Shown piece by piece: positions 39,086 through 48,806 of a stretch of 59,045 bases of DNA. Numbering within the stretch: position 1 is the first letter of the stretch; the number at the start of each line of letters is the position of its first letter. The position numbers and the translations under genes were made by a program. The notes below the pieces were generated by a model. That model had not been told where the DNA came from. It made no database searches and saw only the letters and a list, made by a program, of their open reading frames with translations. Source of the stretch: Thermoplasmata archaeon (GTDB lineage: Archaea; Thermoplasmatota; Thermoplasmata; Thermoplasmatales; Thermoplasmataceae); contig JAKAWU010000003.1 in NCBI GenBank assembly GCA_021816965.1, positions 1 through 59,045 on the forward strand. Direction: 5' to 3'.

Positions 39086-39538
39086 ATGGAATGTGAACTG
39101 TGTGGGCAAAAAAGCGAGAGACTGAAAAAAGTGAAGATTGACAGTGCCATAATGTCTGTATGCCCAAAATGCGAAAAATTCGGCATTCCTCTTGAAAATA
39201 TGAGAGTTCAGAATGTTTCTCCTCCACAGAAATCCGTAACTCCTGTGTTCATACCGCAGGCCAGACCTGTACCAAAAATGACCGGGGGAAATCATCCAAG
39301 AAATTTCAACAGAAAGAAGGATTCCGATATTGAAAATTTGGAAATTGTTCCTGATTTCAATGAACTCATCAAATCAGCAAGAACAAAGATTGGAATATCA
39401 CAGGAGGAAATGGCGGACAGGATGAAGGAGAAGAGAACACTCATTGCTGCTATTGAAAGAGGAAGTATCAAACCTGACATCAAGACAGCTAGAAAATTCG
39501 AATCTCTATTAAATATAAATATAGTTGAAAAGATATAA
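39086..39538 (+). CDS. MBF1-like transcription factor
   Basis: N-terminal Zn ribbon CELCGQ...CPKCEKFG, C-terminal HTH ARTKIGISQEEMADRMKEKRTLIAAIERGSIKPDIKTARKFE. Confidence 0.88.
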   Translation: MECELCGQKSERLKKVKIDSAIMSVCPKCEKFGIPLENMRVQNVSPPQKSVTPVFIPQARPVPKMTGGNHPRNFNRKKDSDIENLEIVPDFNELIKSARTKIGISQEEMADRMKEKRTLIAAIERGSIKPDIKTARKFESLLNINIVEKI

Positions 39539-39647
39539 ATCTAAAAAACAACAACTATTCTTTTTTTAAAAAAATAAACATTTATTTTTTGATTGTGTCA
39601 TAAGCACCATTCGATAAACTATTAATAAAATATAATCATACGGAGCC

Positions 39648-39896
39648 ATGGATGCTAATACGAAGATAGTGTCTATCTTTCTGATAATTTCCGTAATAGC
39701 AGGAATCATAAGTGAATTTATTTTCAGAATTGCACTTACAAATTTCTATGCATCGTCTATAGGTCAGACAGACGCCATCTATGAATCCCCAATACTTGCA
39801 GCTGCACTTGCGTCAGGCTTGTTTACGCTTTTATTGTTATATTACCCGGTTTATAAGAAAGGTGTCAGGAATTATTCAGGAGATGATTTCAGATGA
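39648..39896 (+). CDS. Small two-TM protein, candidate oxidase-associated subunit
   Basis: 82-aa membrane protein overlapping the coxB-like start. Confidence 0.6.
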   Translation: MDANTKIVSIFLIISVIAGIISEFIFRIALTNFYASSIGQTDAIYESPILAAALASGLFTLLLLYYPVYKKGVRNYSGDDFR

Positions 39897-40387
39897 GTGA
39901 AAAAAATCACAACAATAAGTTGAAAGCGGAAGCATTGTGGATCGTGGGCTTTATGGTTGTCTTAGCCTTTGCAGCAGGCCTTAACTTCTATATAACCTCT
40001 CAGAGCGATTTTAGCATAGCAACCAAAATGTCTGGTTCAAATCAAATACCAAAAAACAGCACACCCATAATAGTGGATGGTTACCAGTGGGCTTGGTCAT
40101 TCACATATTATAATGCATCAGGTAAACAGACAAGCGTGGATAATCTCAATATTACTGTAAACCAAACATATACGCTTGTAGTTACTTCTACTGCCGGTTC
40201 GCAAGCGGATGCGGTAATTCACGATCTCTACATTCCACAATTTGGAATACAGATTTATGCGGTTCCCGGCCAGAACAACACAATTACCTTCACCCCTGTC
40301 AAAACAGGAACATTCGTTTTGGAATGTGTAGAATATTGTGGATATGAACATTATCTTATGAGGGGCTATGTGACGGTGGTCTCCTAA
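39893..40387 (+). CDS. Heme-copper oxidase subunit II (CuA)
   Basis: Single N-terminal TM; CVEYCGYEHYLMRG CuA ligand motif. Confidence 0.9.
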   Translation: MSEKNHNNKLKAEALWIVGFMVVLAFAAGLNFYITSQSDFSIATKMSGSNQIPKNSTPIIVDGYQWAWSFTYYNASGKQTSVDNLNITVNQTYTLVVTSTAGSQADAVIHDLYIPQFGIQIYAVPGQNNTITFTPVKTGTFVLECVEYCGYEHYLMRGYVTVVS

Positions 40388-42060
40388 TGTCAGCTACAAC
40401 ATTGCTAGTTGAAGCCTCCCTTGTACTTTCATTCTTCTTCATATTTCTCTTCCTGATGTATTACAAATATCTCTCTGTAAAGACAGAGGTTGATGTAGCA
40501 GCCTTAAACGAGAATTATTATGATTATTCATCTTATCTCCGGGAAAAGAAAAAAGTTGGAGGTGCAATCTCTCCTCATTCCTTTATAATGAATGACAGCA
40601 AGAGCATCGGCATTCGTTATCTCATCACCAGCCTTATTTTCTTCTTCATTGCCGGAACTTTTGGTGTCGTAATGAGGGTAAGCCTCGTGGAACCAAACCC
40701 TACATTATTTGCGCATAGGGAAGTTATTTATGATATTCTGACCACTGAACATGCTATTCTCATGATCTATATGTGGGCTATAGGAAGTGCCCTGGGACTG
40801 GCATATTATCTTATACCAAAGTTCATCAATATGAAATCTGACAGGTATGGAAACGCCTCATCCTGGGGATACTGGATATGGCTAATGGGTGGACTTTTCA
40901 TACTCTTCTCTAGAACTTCAACCAGATGGTATTATTATCCGCCACTGGCACTCCAGTTAAATCCATATGGGGCAGGCGCTATGAACTGGCTTGCAGTTAT
41001 AGGGCTTGAGTTTATTATGATTGGTGTAACCATTGCAGCAATTGTAATTGTCAGAAATATAATTTACGAGAGAAGTGACAGCATGCCTCTGTCCAAGATG
41101 CCACTTTTCGTATGGTCCGTTCTTTTCACTCTGATCATGTTCCTTGCTTCAGCACCATTCCTCATGACAGCAATGGTCATGCTGTTCTATGATTTCTTCA
41201 ATCCTATATTCTTTACAGGTTCAAGCTCTTCGCCACTCTACTTTGCAGAACTTTTCTGGGTCTGGGGCCACCCTATTGTGTACATTGCCATCCTTCCTCA
41301 GTTTGGGCTCATATATGAGATAATTCCAAAATTTACAGGAAATAAGGTTTTCAGTTACTCTTCAGGAGTTATAGCACTGGGGCTTCTCCTTCCACTCTCT
41401 GAGCTTGTATGGGGCCACCACCTCATGGAATCAGGTCTTGGGATTGAATGGGGCCTGTTCTTTTCAACAGCTTCGTTCTTAGTGGTCATACCTTCTGCAA
41501 TCACTGTTTTTAATTACATAGGAACCCTATGGACTTCGGAGAAAATTCGGCTTACGATACCAATGCTCTTTGTGATAAATGGAATAATGGACTTTGTGTT
41601 TGGAGGCATCACTGGAGTACTCACAGCAATTCTCCCATTCAATGAACAGACACATGGAACTTACTGGGTTACCGGGCATTTCCATTTTGTATTTATGGGG
41701 ATTACTGTGGGAATAGCATTTGCGGCGATATACATGTTATGGCCCTCACTAACAGGTGGTAGGATTTACAGCAAGAGACTTGCAGGATGGCATTTCGCAT
41801 TTACGTCTGTAGGATCAATGATAATGTCAATGGGATGGATTGTTGGAGGATTCATGGGCATGCCAAGGTTTGTCGCGGGATATTTTTCCAGATATATGGT
41901 ATATCAGGACGTAGCCATTCTTGGTGGTGTCATTATAGGGGTTGGGCAACTCTTCTTCCTTGCAAATCTGATGATATCTACTTCAAAAGCCCCTCAGGTA
42001 GAACCAAGCAATGTCTTTGAAGAAATTTACAAAAAAGTAGAAATTAGTGGAGGCGAATAA
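40387..42060 (+). CDS. Heme-copper oxidase subunit I (B-type-like)
   Basis: WGHPIVYIAILPQFG, WGHHLMESG, YWVTGHFHFVFMG metal/heme ligands. Confidence 0.92.
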   Translation: MSATTLLVEASLVLSFFFIFLFLMYYKYLSVKTEVDVAALNENYYDYSSYLREKKKVGGAISPHSFIMNDSKSIGIRYLITSLIFFFIAGTFGVVMRVSLVEPNPTLFAHREVIYDILTTEHAILMIYMWAIGSALGLAYYLIPKFINMKSDRYGNASSWGYWIWLMGGLFILFSRTSTRWYYYPPLALQLNPYGAGAMNWLAVIGLEFIMIGVTIAAIVIVRNIIYERSDSMPLSKMPLFVWSVLFTLIMFLASAPFLMTAMVMLFYDFFNPIFFTGSSSSPLYFAELFWVWGHPIVYIAILPQFGLIYEIIPKFTGNKVFSYSSGVIALGLLLPLSELVWGHHLMESGLGIEWGLFFSTASFLVVIPSAITVFNYIGTLWTSEKIRLTIPMLFVINGIMDFVFGGITGVLTAILPFNEQTHGTYWVTGHFHFVFMGITVGIAFAAIYMLWPSLTGGRIYSKRLAGWHFAFTSVGSMIMSMGWIVGGFMGMPRFVAGYFSRYMVYQDVAILGGVIIGVGQLFFLANLMISTSKAPQVEPSNVFEEIYKKVEISGGE

Positions 42061-42671
42061 TGATGATAGGAAAAACAGGAATAGTCTTAGGAGTAATCAT
42101 AATACTGCTTTCAGGTCTTATGCTTACCTTTATGTTTGATGCGCCGACCCAGAGTGGAGGAGGTCTCGCAGATCCATCCAATTTGCCAGTTAAGGGATAT
42201 ATGAATATTACCATATATGCTGATGCTGCAGGATGGAATTATTCGCATGGAGCAATAAACCCGACTCTATACTTTCCATTGTATTATGTGATAAATTTCA
42301 CTGTTATTGAAGAAGATAATCTTCCACACACACTCACAATCAATACGGGTCCAACAGAAACATCTTCATCACTGACACTTCTAAGTACTGGCCAGATTAC
42401 CCAAATTCCTGGGCATGTTTCAAAGGTATCATACGAATTCTTCAAGACAGGTATATACACATACTGGTGCATGATTCATCCTACAACAATGGTCGGACAG
42501 ATCGAGGTTAACAGCACTGCAAGCAATAACACCACTGCTGCAACCGTTTGTTGTACTTCAAATGCCATGATACATTCATTCGAATCTGCTCATGACCTAT
42601 CCATACTGGTATATTCAGATATTTCTCAGATTCTGGGTTCCATAAAGGCCATGACATATACGGTGTTTTGA
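42060..42671 (+). CDS. Membrane-anchored cupredoxin (blue copper protein)
   Basis: NLPHTLTIN...YWCMIHPTTMVGQIEV His/Cys/His/Met ligand pattern; N-terminal TM. Confidence 0.8.
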   Translation: MMIGKTGIVLGVIIILLSGLMLTFMFDAPTQSGGGLADPSNLPVKGYMNITIYADAAGWNYSHGAINPTLYFPLYYVINFTVIEEDNLPHTLTINTGPTETSSSLTLLSTGQITQIPGHVSKVSYEFFKTGIYTYWCMIHPTTMVGQIEVNSTASNNTTAATVCCTSNAMIHSFESAHDLSILVYSDISQILGSIKAMTYTVF

Positions 42672-42672
42672 G

Positions 42673-43542
42673 TTGGAAAAAACATCTAATTTTTCCTATT
42701 TAAATAATATTTTTAAGTTGGAGATAACTTTTCTGATAGATCTCGTTGCTGTTGCAGGGTTCTTCACAATGGCATCTCCACTCACACATCTCTACACTCT
42801 AATCCCCTTATTGATTGCAGGAACATCAGCATCTATGAGCTCAGGAGTTTTCAATAATATTTATGACACAGATATAGATTCAAGAATGAAGAGAGTTTCA
42901 AAGAGGAGAACGGATATCAAACAGAACAGGGGAAGATACATACTTCTGATGGGTATTCTTCTCGCCATTTCAGTAATAACTTCACTGCTATTCCTCAATA
43001 TTGCGACATTCCTGTTTATAATGGCAGGTTTTGTTAGTTACGCGCTTCTTTACACTGTGCTGTTGAAAAGAAGAACTGAGTGGAACATTGTCATTGGAGG
43101 AATAGCAGGCTCTTTTCCAGCATTAGCAGGCTCATCCGCATTCTATGGCTATCCGTCTACACCATCAATATATATTGCAATTATGGTATTTCTCTGGACT
43201 CCGACACATTTCTGGGCACTTGCCATAAAATACAGGGAAGATTACAGGGAAGCACACATACCAATGCTACCTGCAACAAAAGGGATACCTGCCACTAGAA
43301 AGGCTATACTGGTAAATTCGATCATCCTTGCTATATTCATGAGTCTTCCAGTATTTTTCTCATGGATGGTGCCGGGATTATATTTCAGGATATTTGCAAT
43401 ACCACTTGGTCTTATTCTTCTTGTACCTTCTGTAATTTATTACGCAAGGGATGGTGCAGAGAAGGAATACCGGAAACTTTTTTCATTTTCAAACATATTT
43501 CTTACAATGGCCCTTATCATTGCAATTTTATCCTCTATGTAG
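42673..43542 (+). CDS. ctaB: Protoheme IX farnesyltransferase (heme O synthase)
   Basis: FNNIYDTDIDSRMKR, TPTHFWALAIKYREDYREAHIPMLP. Confidence 0.92.
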   Translation: MEKTSNFSYLNNIFKLEITFLIDLVAVAGFFTMASPLTHLYTLIPLLIAGTSASMSSGVFNNIYDTDIDSRMKRVSKRRTDIKQNRGRYILLMGILLAISVITSLLFLNIATFLFIMAGFVSYALLYTVLLKRRTEWNIVIGGIAGSFPALAGSSAFYGYPSTPSIYIAIMVFLWTPTHFWALAIKYREDYREAHIPMLPATKGIPATRKAILVNSIILAIFMSLPVFFSWMVPGLYFRIFAIPLGLILLVPSVIYYARDGAEKEYRKLFSFSNIFLTMALIIAILSSM

Positions 43543-43551
43543 GAGGTGAAG

Positions 43552-44241
43552 ATGCAGTTTAAAAGAATAAAGTATGATGAAGCAGGAAATGCAAGATATC
43601 TGCTCTTAATGATCTATCTGCTCTTCCAGTTCTCATTCATCGCTCTGAACTATTATGAGAACAGATATACAGATATTTCTGTCCAGATGCAATATATCCA
43701 GTATTTATTGCCGCTTGTGGAAATCCTGATTTTTTCACTTTATTACAAAGGAATCGGAGATCCATTGAAATCACTCCTATCCCCCATCTGGTTCGTGGTG
43801 CTGGTCAGCGTTGCAATCGTTTGGGTGTTCATATTTAACAGCTATCACAGCGTATATTCTATATATGCCCCAAACACCGACACTTTATACATGTTACAGA
43901 TACTTTATTTCCCATGCTTCGTGGAATTATTCAATTTTTCATCTATAGGGGTGGGAATTGGAAAACTTTTCATGAAAAAAGGAACGGCAATAATTGTCTC
44001 AGCAATTTTCTATTCACTGTATTATTATATGTACCTGATAAATGCATATTCAGGTTATCCCTATCCGTATGATCTATACTTCATGCTTGACGCATTTTCA
44101 ATCGGGATAATTTACATTGGGCTGTATGTGCTGACATATAGCATATATCCTGCAATGACTCTTCAGATGTCATTAATACTTCTTGGGTTATTCTCACCAC
44201 CATTTCCGCCTTCTTTCTTTTACACGCTGGTTCCATCATGA
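43552..44241 (+). CDS. Polytopic membrane protein, possibly degenerate CPBP-like
   Basis: Many TM segments; VELFNFSSIGVGIGKLF...AIIVSAIFYSLYYY weakly recalls CPBP motifs. Confidence 0.6.
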   Translation: MQFKRIKYDEAGNARYLLLMIYLLFQFSFIALNYYENRYTDISVQMQYIQYLLPLVEILIFSLYYKGIGDPLKSLLSPIWFVVLVSVAIVWVFIFNSYHSVYSIYAPNTDTLYMLQILYFPCFVELFNFSSIGVGIGKLFMKKGTAIIVSAIFYSLYYYMYLINAYSGYPYPYDLYFMLDAFSIGIIYIGLYVLTYSIYPAMTLQMSLILLGLFSPPFPPSFFYTLVPS

Positions 44242-44302
44242 CATTCTTATAAATATTCTGAAAAACGTTGTATGTATAAATACAGAATAGTCATTTCTGT
44301 GA

Positions 44303-44379
44303 GAAGGGGAGCTTTAAAGGCTGAGAGGATCATCAGATCGACCCTTTGAACCTGATCCGGATAATGCCGGCGGAGGGAA
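44303..44379 (+). promoter_or_regulatory. TPP riboswitch (THI element)
   Basis: aggggagctttaaaggCTGAGAGgatcatcagatcgACCCTTTGAACCTGATCCGGATAATGCCGGCGgaggga; strong match to the THI-box consensus. Confidence 0.96.
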
Positions 44380-44381
44380 AT

Positions 44382-45626
44382 ATGTACGGAAAACACAAAT
44401 ATATTGATACTGTAAGCAAACTTGAAGAGAATAAGAAGGGACTTAACCTGACTGCATTTGTTGCAACTGCTTCATCGCTTTTTCTCTGGGGAATTATTCT
44501 TTTCCTTGCATCAAGCGTCTATGGATGGGTAAACTCCGGCCCCTATGGTTACGGATACAAATTTGTCGCAGTTTTTGGACTTTTCATGGGAAACATAGTA
44601 ATGGGGAGGTTTTCCGACAGATATGGAAGAAAGAGGATATTCATACTGACAGTATTCCTGTCTGCTGTTGGACTCTATGGGGCCATAGCATCCTTTAACG
44701 TCTATGAGCTTTTTATCTCCGTATTCATTGCAAATTTTGCACTGGGTGGAGACGAAACAGTTATACTTGCCTATGTCGGAGAGAGTGTTTCATTTGCAAG
44801 GAGAAGCCAGTATATTGTGTTCATAACCAACATGGCTAATTTTGGTGTATTCCTGACAGCCTTCGTGGAATTCTTCTATGGTCTTGATATATACGCTTCT
44901 AAATTTTTCATTTTCTCTATTACCAGCATTGTGCTTGTAATAGTATTTGTGTCAAGATGGCTATCTGTTGAGAGTCCAATGTGGGCTGCAATGTCTGGAA
45001 GAAGTGATGAATACACTACGGATGCTACGGAGGAATTGTGGAATTACTCCGGGCGGAAAATTAAGAGGCTTGCATTATTCGAGCAGATATCCACCGCCAC
45101 AACTATTATCACAGGGTTCTTCCTCCTTAACATATATTTTGGAAGTATCTATGCCAACCAGCCCTTTTACTTTGCAGTACTTACCACATTTGCTGGTACA
45201 GTGTCAGGGGTTGCCCTTTCACTCTACGTGAAGAAAGTTCCACACAGAATACTCCCTGTTATTTCATTTCCGTTGATGGCTGTTCTCCTGATATTTCTTG
45301 CAGTCGTATCTGGGTTTGAAACTTTGCCACTGAACATACTCATCTGGATACTGATTGCAAGAGCATTTCTCTCAGAGATAGGATGGGGTTCCAGGGAGGT
45401 TCTTCAGGTTGAACTGAATCACACTATGAAGAGAGGAACAGGGATAGGAAATGTCAGGGCATTTGCCTATGGAATACTTATTATAATTTACATACTTACA
45501 ACATTTGTGAATAACAGCATGGAATTCTATTTCATGCTTCTCGCCACGGTGGAAATATTTGGGGCTATGGGGGCAATATCATGGTATCTATGGGGTGTTG
45601 AAACTGGAACAAAAGCCATTCTATGA
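44382..45626 (+). CDS. MFS transporter, predicted thiamine or thiamine-precursor importer
   Basis: MGRFSDRYGRKRIFI MFS loop; directly downstream of the TPP riboswitch. Confidence 0.85.
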   Translation: MYGKHKYIDTVSKLEENKKGLNLTAFVATASSLFLWGIILFLASSVYGWVNSGPYGYGYKFVAVFGLFMGNIVMGRFSDRYGRKRIFILTVFLSAVGLYGAIASFNVYELFISVFIANFALGGDETVILAYVGESVSFARRSQYIVFITNMANFGVFLTAFVEFFYGLDIYASKFFIFSITSIVLVIVFVSRWLSVESPMWAAMSGRSDEYTTDATEELWNYSGRKIKRLALFEQISTATTIITGFFLLNIYFGSIYANQPFYFAVLTTFAGTVSGVALSLYVKKVPHRILPVISFPLMAVLLIFLAVVSGFETLPLNILIWILIARAFLSEIGWGSREVLQVELNHTMKRGTGIGNVRAFAYGILIIIYILTTFVNNSMEFYFMLLATVEIFGAMGAISWYLWGVETGTKAIL

Positions 45627-46608
45627 GGTAGGGAAACTATCACCTTCAAAACTTGAGGAAATAATCCTGAAGCACATTAAAAACAGGAACTCATCAGTCA
45701 GCCCATCCATAGGGGTAGATTTTGGCATACATGGAAATGATCTGATTCTCACAACTGACCCCCTTTCATACCACAGGCCCCTAGGAACTGAATTTGCATC
45801 GAAATTTGGTTTTAATGTGATTCTCACAGATTTTCTGACTTCAGGAAACCTGCCAGAGTTCCTGACAGCGACCCTCCTGTTTCCCACAGATGTACCAGAT
45901 CTTGAAATTGAACTGTACTGGAAGACCTTCACTGATCAATGTTATAGATGGAATATTGACATTGTTACCGGGCACACTGGAAGGTATCCATCCGCTTCTC
46001 TCCCTCTGATTGGTTCTGTCACTATGGGTGGCAGAGCACATAGAACGGTTTATTCATACAGCAGCCTGAAAGAGGGGGACAGTCTCATAATAATGGGTTA
46101 TCCCGGTATACAGGCAGCTGTGATCCTGAGTCATTATAATATAGGGTCTTCAGGAATGGGGAACGTTGTCAGGAAACTGGTTTCTCAAAGGGATATGTTA
46201 CTTGTTTCTGATCACATGAAATTCCTCATGGACAATTTCAATCATAACGAAATAAGATTTATGCATGATGTGACAGAAGGGGGCCTCTATGGCGCATTGA
46301 ATGAAATAGCACTGGCATCATCCCTCAATCTTTATATCGAATCTCAGAAGATACCAGAAAATGAGTATATAAAAACATATCTTTTCTCACTCTCGCTTGA
46401 ACCATGGTCAGTCACAAGCGAAGGTTGCATTGTAATGGGTGTGCAAAATCAGGCAGCTGAAGAGATCGTTGCATCCCTGCAAGGTAAAAACATTCCCTCT
46501 TCCATAATTGGAAGAGTTGGAAAACCTGGGGACAATTCTGTAATAATGGATGGAAAAACAATAGCAAGGAAATGGAAAGATCCATACTGGGAGGCATTGA
46601 AACAATGA
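45595..46608 (+). CDS. AIR synthase-related (HypE/ThiL superfamily) protein; predicted thiamine-pathway enzyme
   Basis: YEVGKLSPSKLEEIIL, ILTTDPLSYHR, VTGHTGRY, MHDVTEGGLYGALNEIA; GTG start MLKLEQKPFYEVG preferred over supplied 45559. Confidence 0.75.
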   Translation: MLKLEQKPFYEVGKLSPSKLEEIILKHIKNRNSSVSPSIGVDFGIHGNDLILTTDPLSYHRPLGTEFASKFGFNVILTDFLTSGNLPEFLTATLLFPTDVPDLEIELYWKTFTDQCYRWNIDIVTGHTGRYPSASLPLIGSVTMGGRAHRTVYSYSSLKEGDSLIIMGYPGIQAAVILSHYNIGSSGMGNVVRKLVSQRDMLLVSDHMKFLMDNFNHNEIRFMHDVTEGGLYGALNEIALASSLNLYIESQKIPENEYIKTYLFSLSLEPWSVTSEGCIVMGVQNQAAEEIVASLQGKNIPSSIIGRVGKPGDNSVIMDGKTIARKWKDPYWEALKQ

Positions 46609-47204
46609 TTATTTGTGCAATAACACCAGGATTCAGGGATGAATCAATTTTTGATAAGGTTAAGTCTGCACTGAAAGGTGGGATTGACATATTGCAGTAC
46701 AGGGAAAAGGAAGCGAACAACATGATCGCAGAAAAGGTTGCAGCAAAGCTCAACAGAATGTGCAGGGAAGCAGGGACACAGTTTTATGTGGATGATCGTG
46801 TTGATATTGCTTTCAGGATAGGAGCTTACGGGGTTCATGTTGGAAAGGATGATATGCCTGTGGGAATGATCAGGGAAAAATACAAAAATCTTCATATTGG
46901 TGGTTCAGCGTACTGCAGTCCACAACTTGCAGTAGAGCTACAATATCAGGGATGCGACTATGTGGCCTTTGGATCAATGTTCCACACCGAAACAAAGAAA
47001 GATTATGGGCTGTGCACACCTGAAATCATAAAGCAGGTCAGGGGAAAATTAAATATCCCCGTTCTTGCCATAGGGGGAATCAACACTGAAAACGCTCACA
47101 TTTTCAAGAATCTGGGGTATGAAGGAATTGCAGTGAGTTCTGCAATATTTTCATCTCCTGATCCTGAAACCACTGTCAATAGTCTGAGAGAGTCAATTTC
47201 CTGA
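46605..47204 (+). CDS. thiE: Thiamine-phosphate synthase
   Basis: ILQYREKEANN, FYVDDRVDIAFRIGAYGVHVGKDDMP, YVAFGSMFHTETKKD, VLAIGGINTEN. Confidence 0.93.
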   Translation: MIICAITPGFRDESIFDKVKSALKGGIDILQYREKEANNMIAEKVAAKLNRMCREAGTQFYVDDRVDIAFRIGAYGVHVGKDDMPVGMIREKYKNLHIGGSAYCSPQLAVELQYQGCDYVAFGSMFHTETKKDYGLCTPEIIKQVRGKLNIPVLAIGGINTENAHIFKNLGYEGIAVSSAIFSSPDPETTVNSLRESIS

Positions 47205-47330
47205 ATATTGATCTGCGGGTAGTTGTGCATGGAATTGGAAGAAATGAACAGAATATTTCCATTTCTCTTCTTAGAATCATTCACAAAGTACAACATCATG
47301 AAATGAAACCAGAAATCTGCGTAACCAGAC

Positions 47331-47573
47331 TTGTGTATGCCGTTCTTCGCATGGATGGATCAGATTAAAGAGCAGAAACCAAGGATCATAACGCATAACT
47401 TAATACTCTATTTGGACAGAAATCAGGGAAAACACATTGTCAAAATAACAACCTTTGATGTGAATAAAGAGGAAATATTAGGGATAGAACCAGACTTTGA
47501 GGGTTATCAGAAGTACCCTGTATACAATTATATTGATCAAGGGAAAAGAAAGACGCGAATGCAAAGAACTTAG
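47331..47573 (+). CDS. Short hypothetical protein in a low-coding region
   Basis: 80-aa ORF; no recognised motif; could be a gene remnant. Confidence 0.3.
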   Translation: MCMPFFAWMDQIKEQKPRIITHNLILYLDRNQGKHIVKITTFDVNKEEILGIEPDFEGYQKYPVYNYIDQGKRKTRMQRT

Positions 47574-47768
47574 GGACGATTAAGGAAAAATTAGTAAATA
47601 ATTGCGTTATGTGTGGTTTCCAGGAAGATTGATAAACAGAGTATGAACAATTGAAAGGTTTAAAAAGAAAATTGATATCATGTCATGGGGATATAAATAG
47701 AGGGCAACAAAGTCATTTCACAGGACAAATTATTACGTGGTTATATACAGCACCTATTAAATTCACTG

Positions 47769-48806
47769 GTGAGTATCGGGGAATATAAGAAAAATGAAGA
47801 TGAAATAGAGAAAATAAAAGCATCCGAGAAAAAATCAACGGAGAGAATTAATAATCTCATAGGTAAATTCAATGATCTCTTCAGGGCCTTCAAAGAACAT
47901 GAACGGAACCATGCAGTGGATTATGCTGAAAAGGATATTATGGATTCTGTAAACAAGAGTTTGGGAAATCTTAGGAGCACCATTAAAATAGAAAATGAGA
48001 ACAGGATTTTTGAACTGAAGAACAGGATGGAAGTCGATAGAACAAACACGATTGCAAATATTCAGGCTTTTCTGTCGATGAATATTATTTCTGAACTGGA
48101 TGTAACAATCACTGTAAAATATACGGAAACAGGGTACAGGATCACATCCAGGTATGTTGGAGAAAATGAAGTTGAATATACATTCGTGCTTGACGCAAAG
48201 AATCAGGAAATTTTCTCAGAAATTCTTAGATTTGGACATCTTGAGAAGAATATGCGAATTCCAATTTCTGAGACTTCGTTTGATTCTGATCAGGACTATG
48301 AAAAAATTGACAGGTATTATTTAAGCAATGCTAGCGTGAGCAAAGGCAGCCTTGTGGCTATATTTTCAAGCCCAGAAAACGATGCAAAAATCACCTTTGT
48401 GATGTCCAGGGGAAACATTTCCCACTTCATCACAATTGAATACAGCAATGGAAAGAAAGTTATTGATATAACAGGCAACAGTGCAATAGTAAAGAGAATA
48501 GAAGTTGATAGAGTACAGGAACCCCTTGACAGGATATACGGCTCCCTTCTGGAAATGGAGAACTGCAGGGTCAAACTTATTGAACTTACATCTAACAATG
48601 TGGACATTTTCAGGAACAATGACTTTGAGGAATTCATTATGAAAATGTTTCAGATGAAGAGCAAGGAACTAAGGGAATCCATTGCAAATTCACAGGAATC
48701 ATCTGGTCAGTATGGAAGAAAAGCTATAGAGGAAAAACTTTCCCTCTGCGGAGAGGTTGGTGGAAAAATAGCAAGACTGATTGGAGTTAACTATGAAAAG
48801 GAATGA
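47769..48806 (+). CDS. Coiled-coil protein of unknown function (GTG start)
   Basis: Charged helical N- and C-terminal regions flanking a beta-rich centre. Confidence 0.7.
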   Translation: MSIGEYKKNEDEIEKIKASEKKSTERINNLIGKFNDLFRAFKEHERNHAVDYAEKDIMDSVNKSLGNLRSTIKIENENRIFELKNRMEVDRTNTIANIQAFLSMNIISELDVTITVKYTETGYRITSRYVGENEVEYTFVLDAKNQEIFSEILRFGHLEKNMRIPISETSFDSDQDYEKIDRYYLSNASVSKGSLVAIFSSPENDAKITFVMSRGNISHFITIEYSNGKKVIDITGNSAIVKRIEVDRVQEPLDRIYGSLLEMENCRVKLIELTSNNVDIFRNNDFEEFIMKMFQMKSKELRESIANSQESSGQYGRKAIEEKLSLCGEVGGKIARLIGVNYEKE

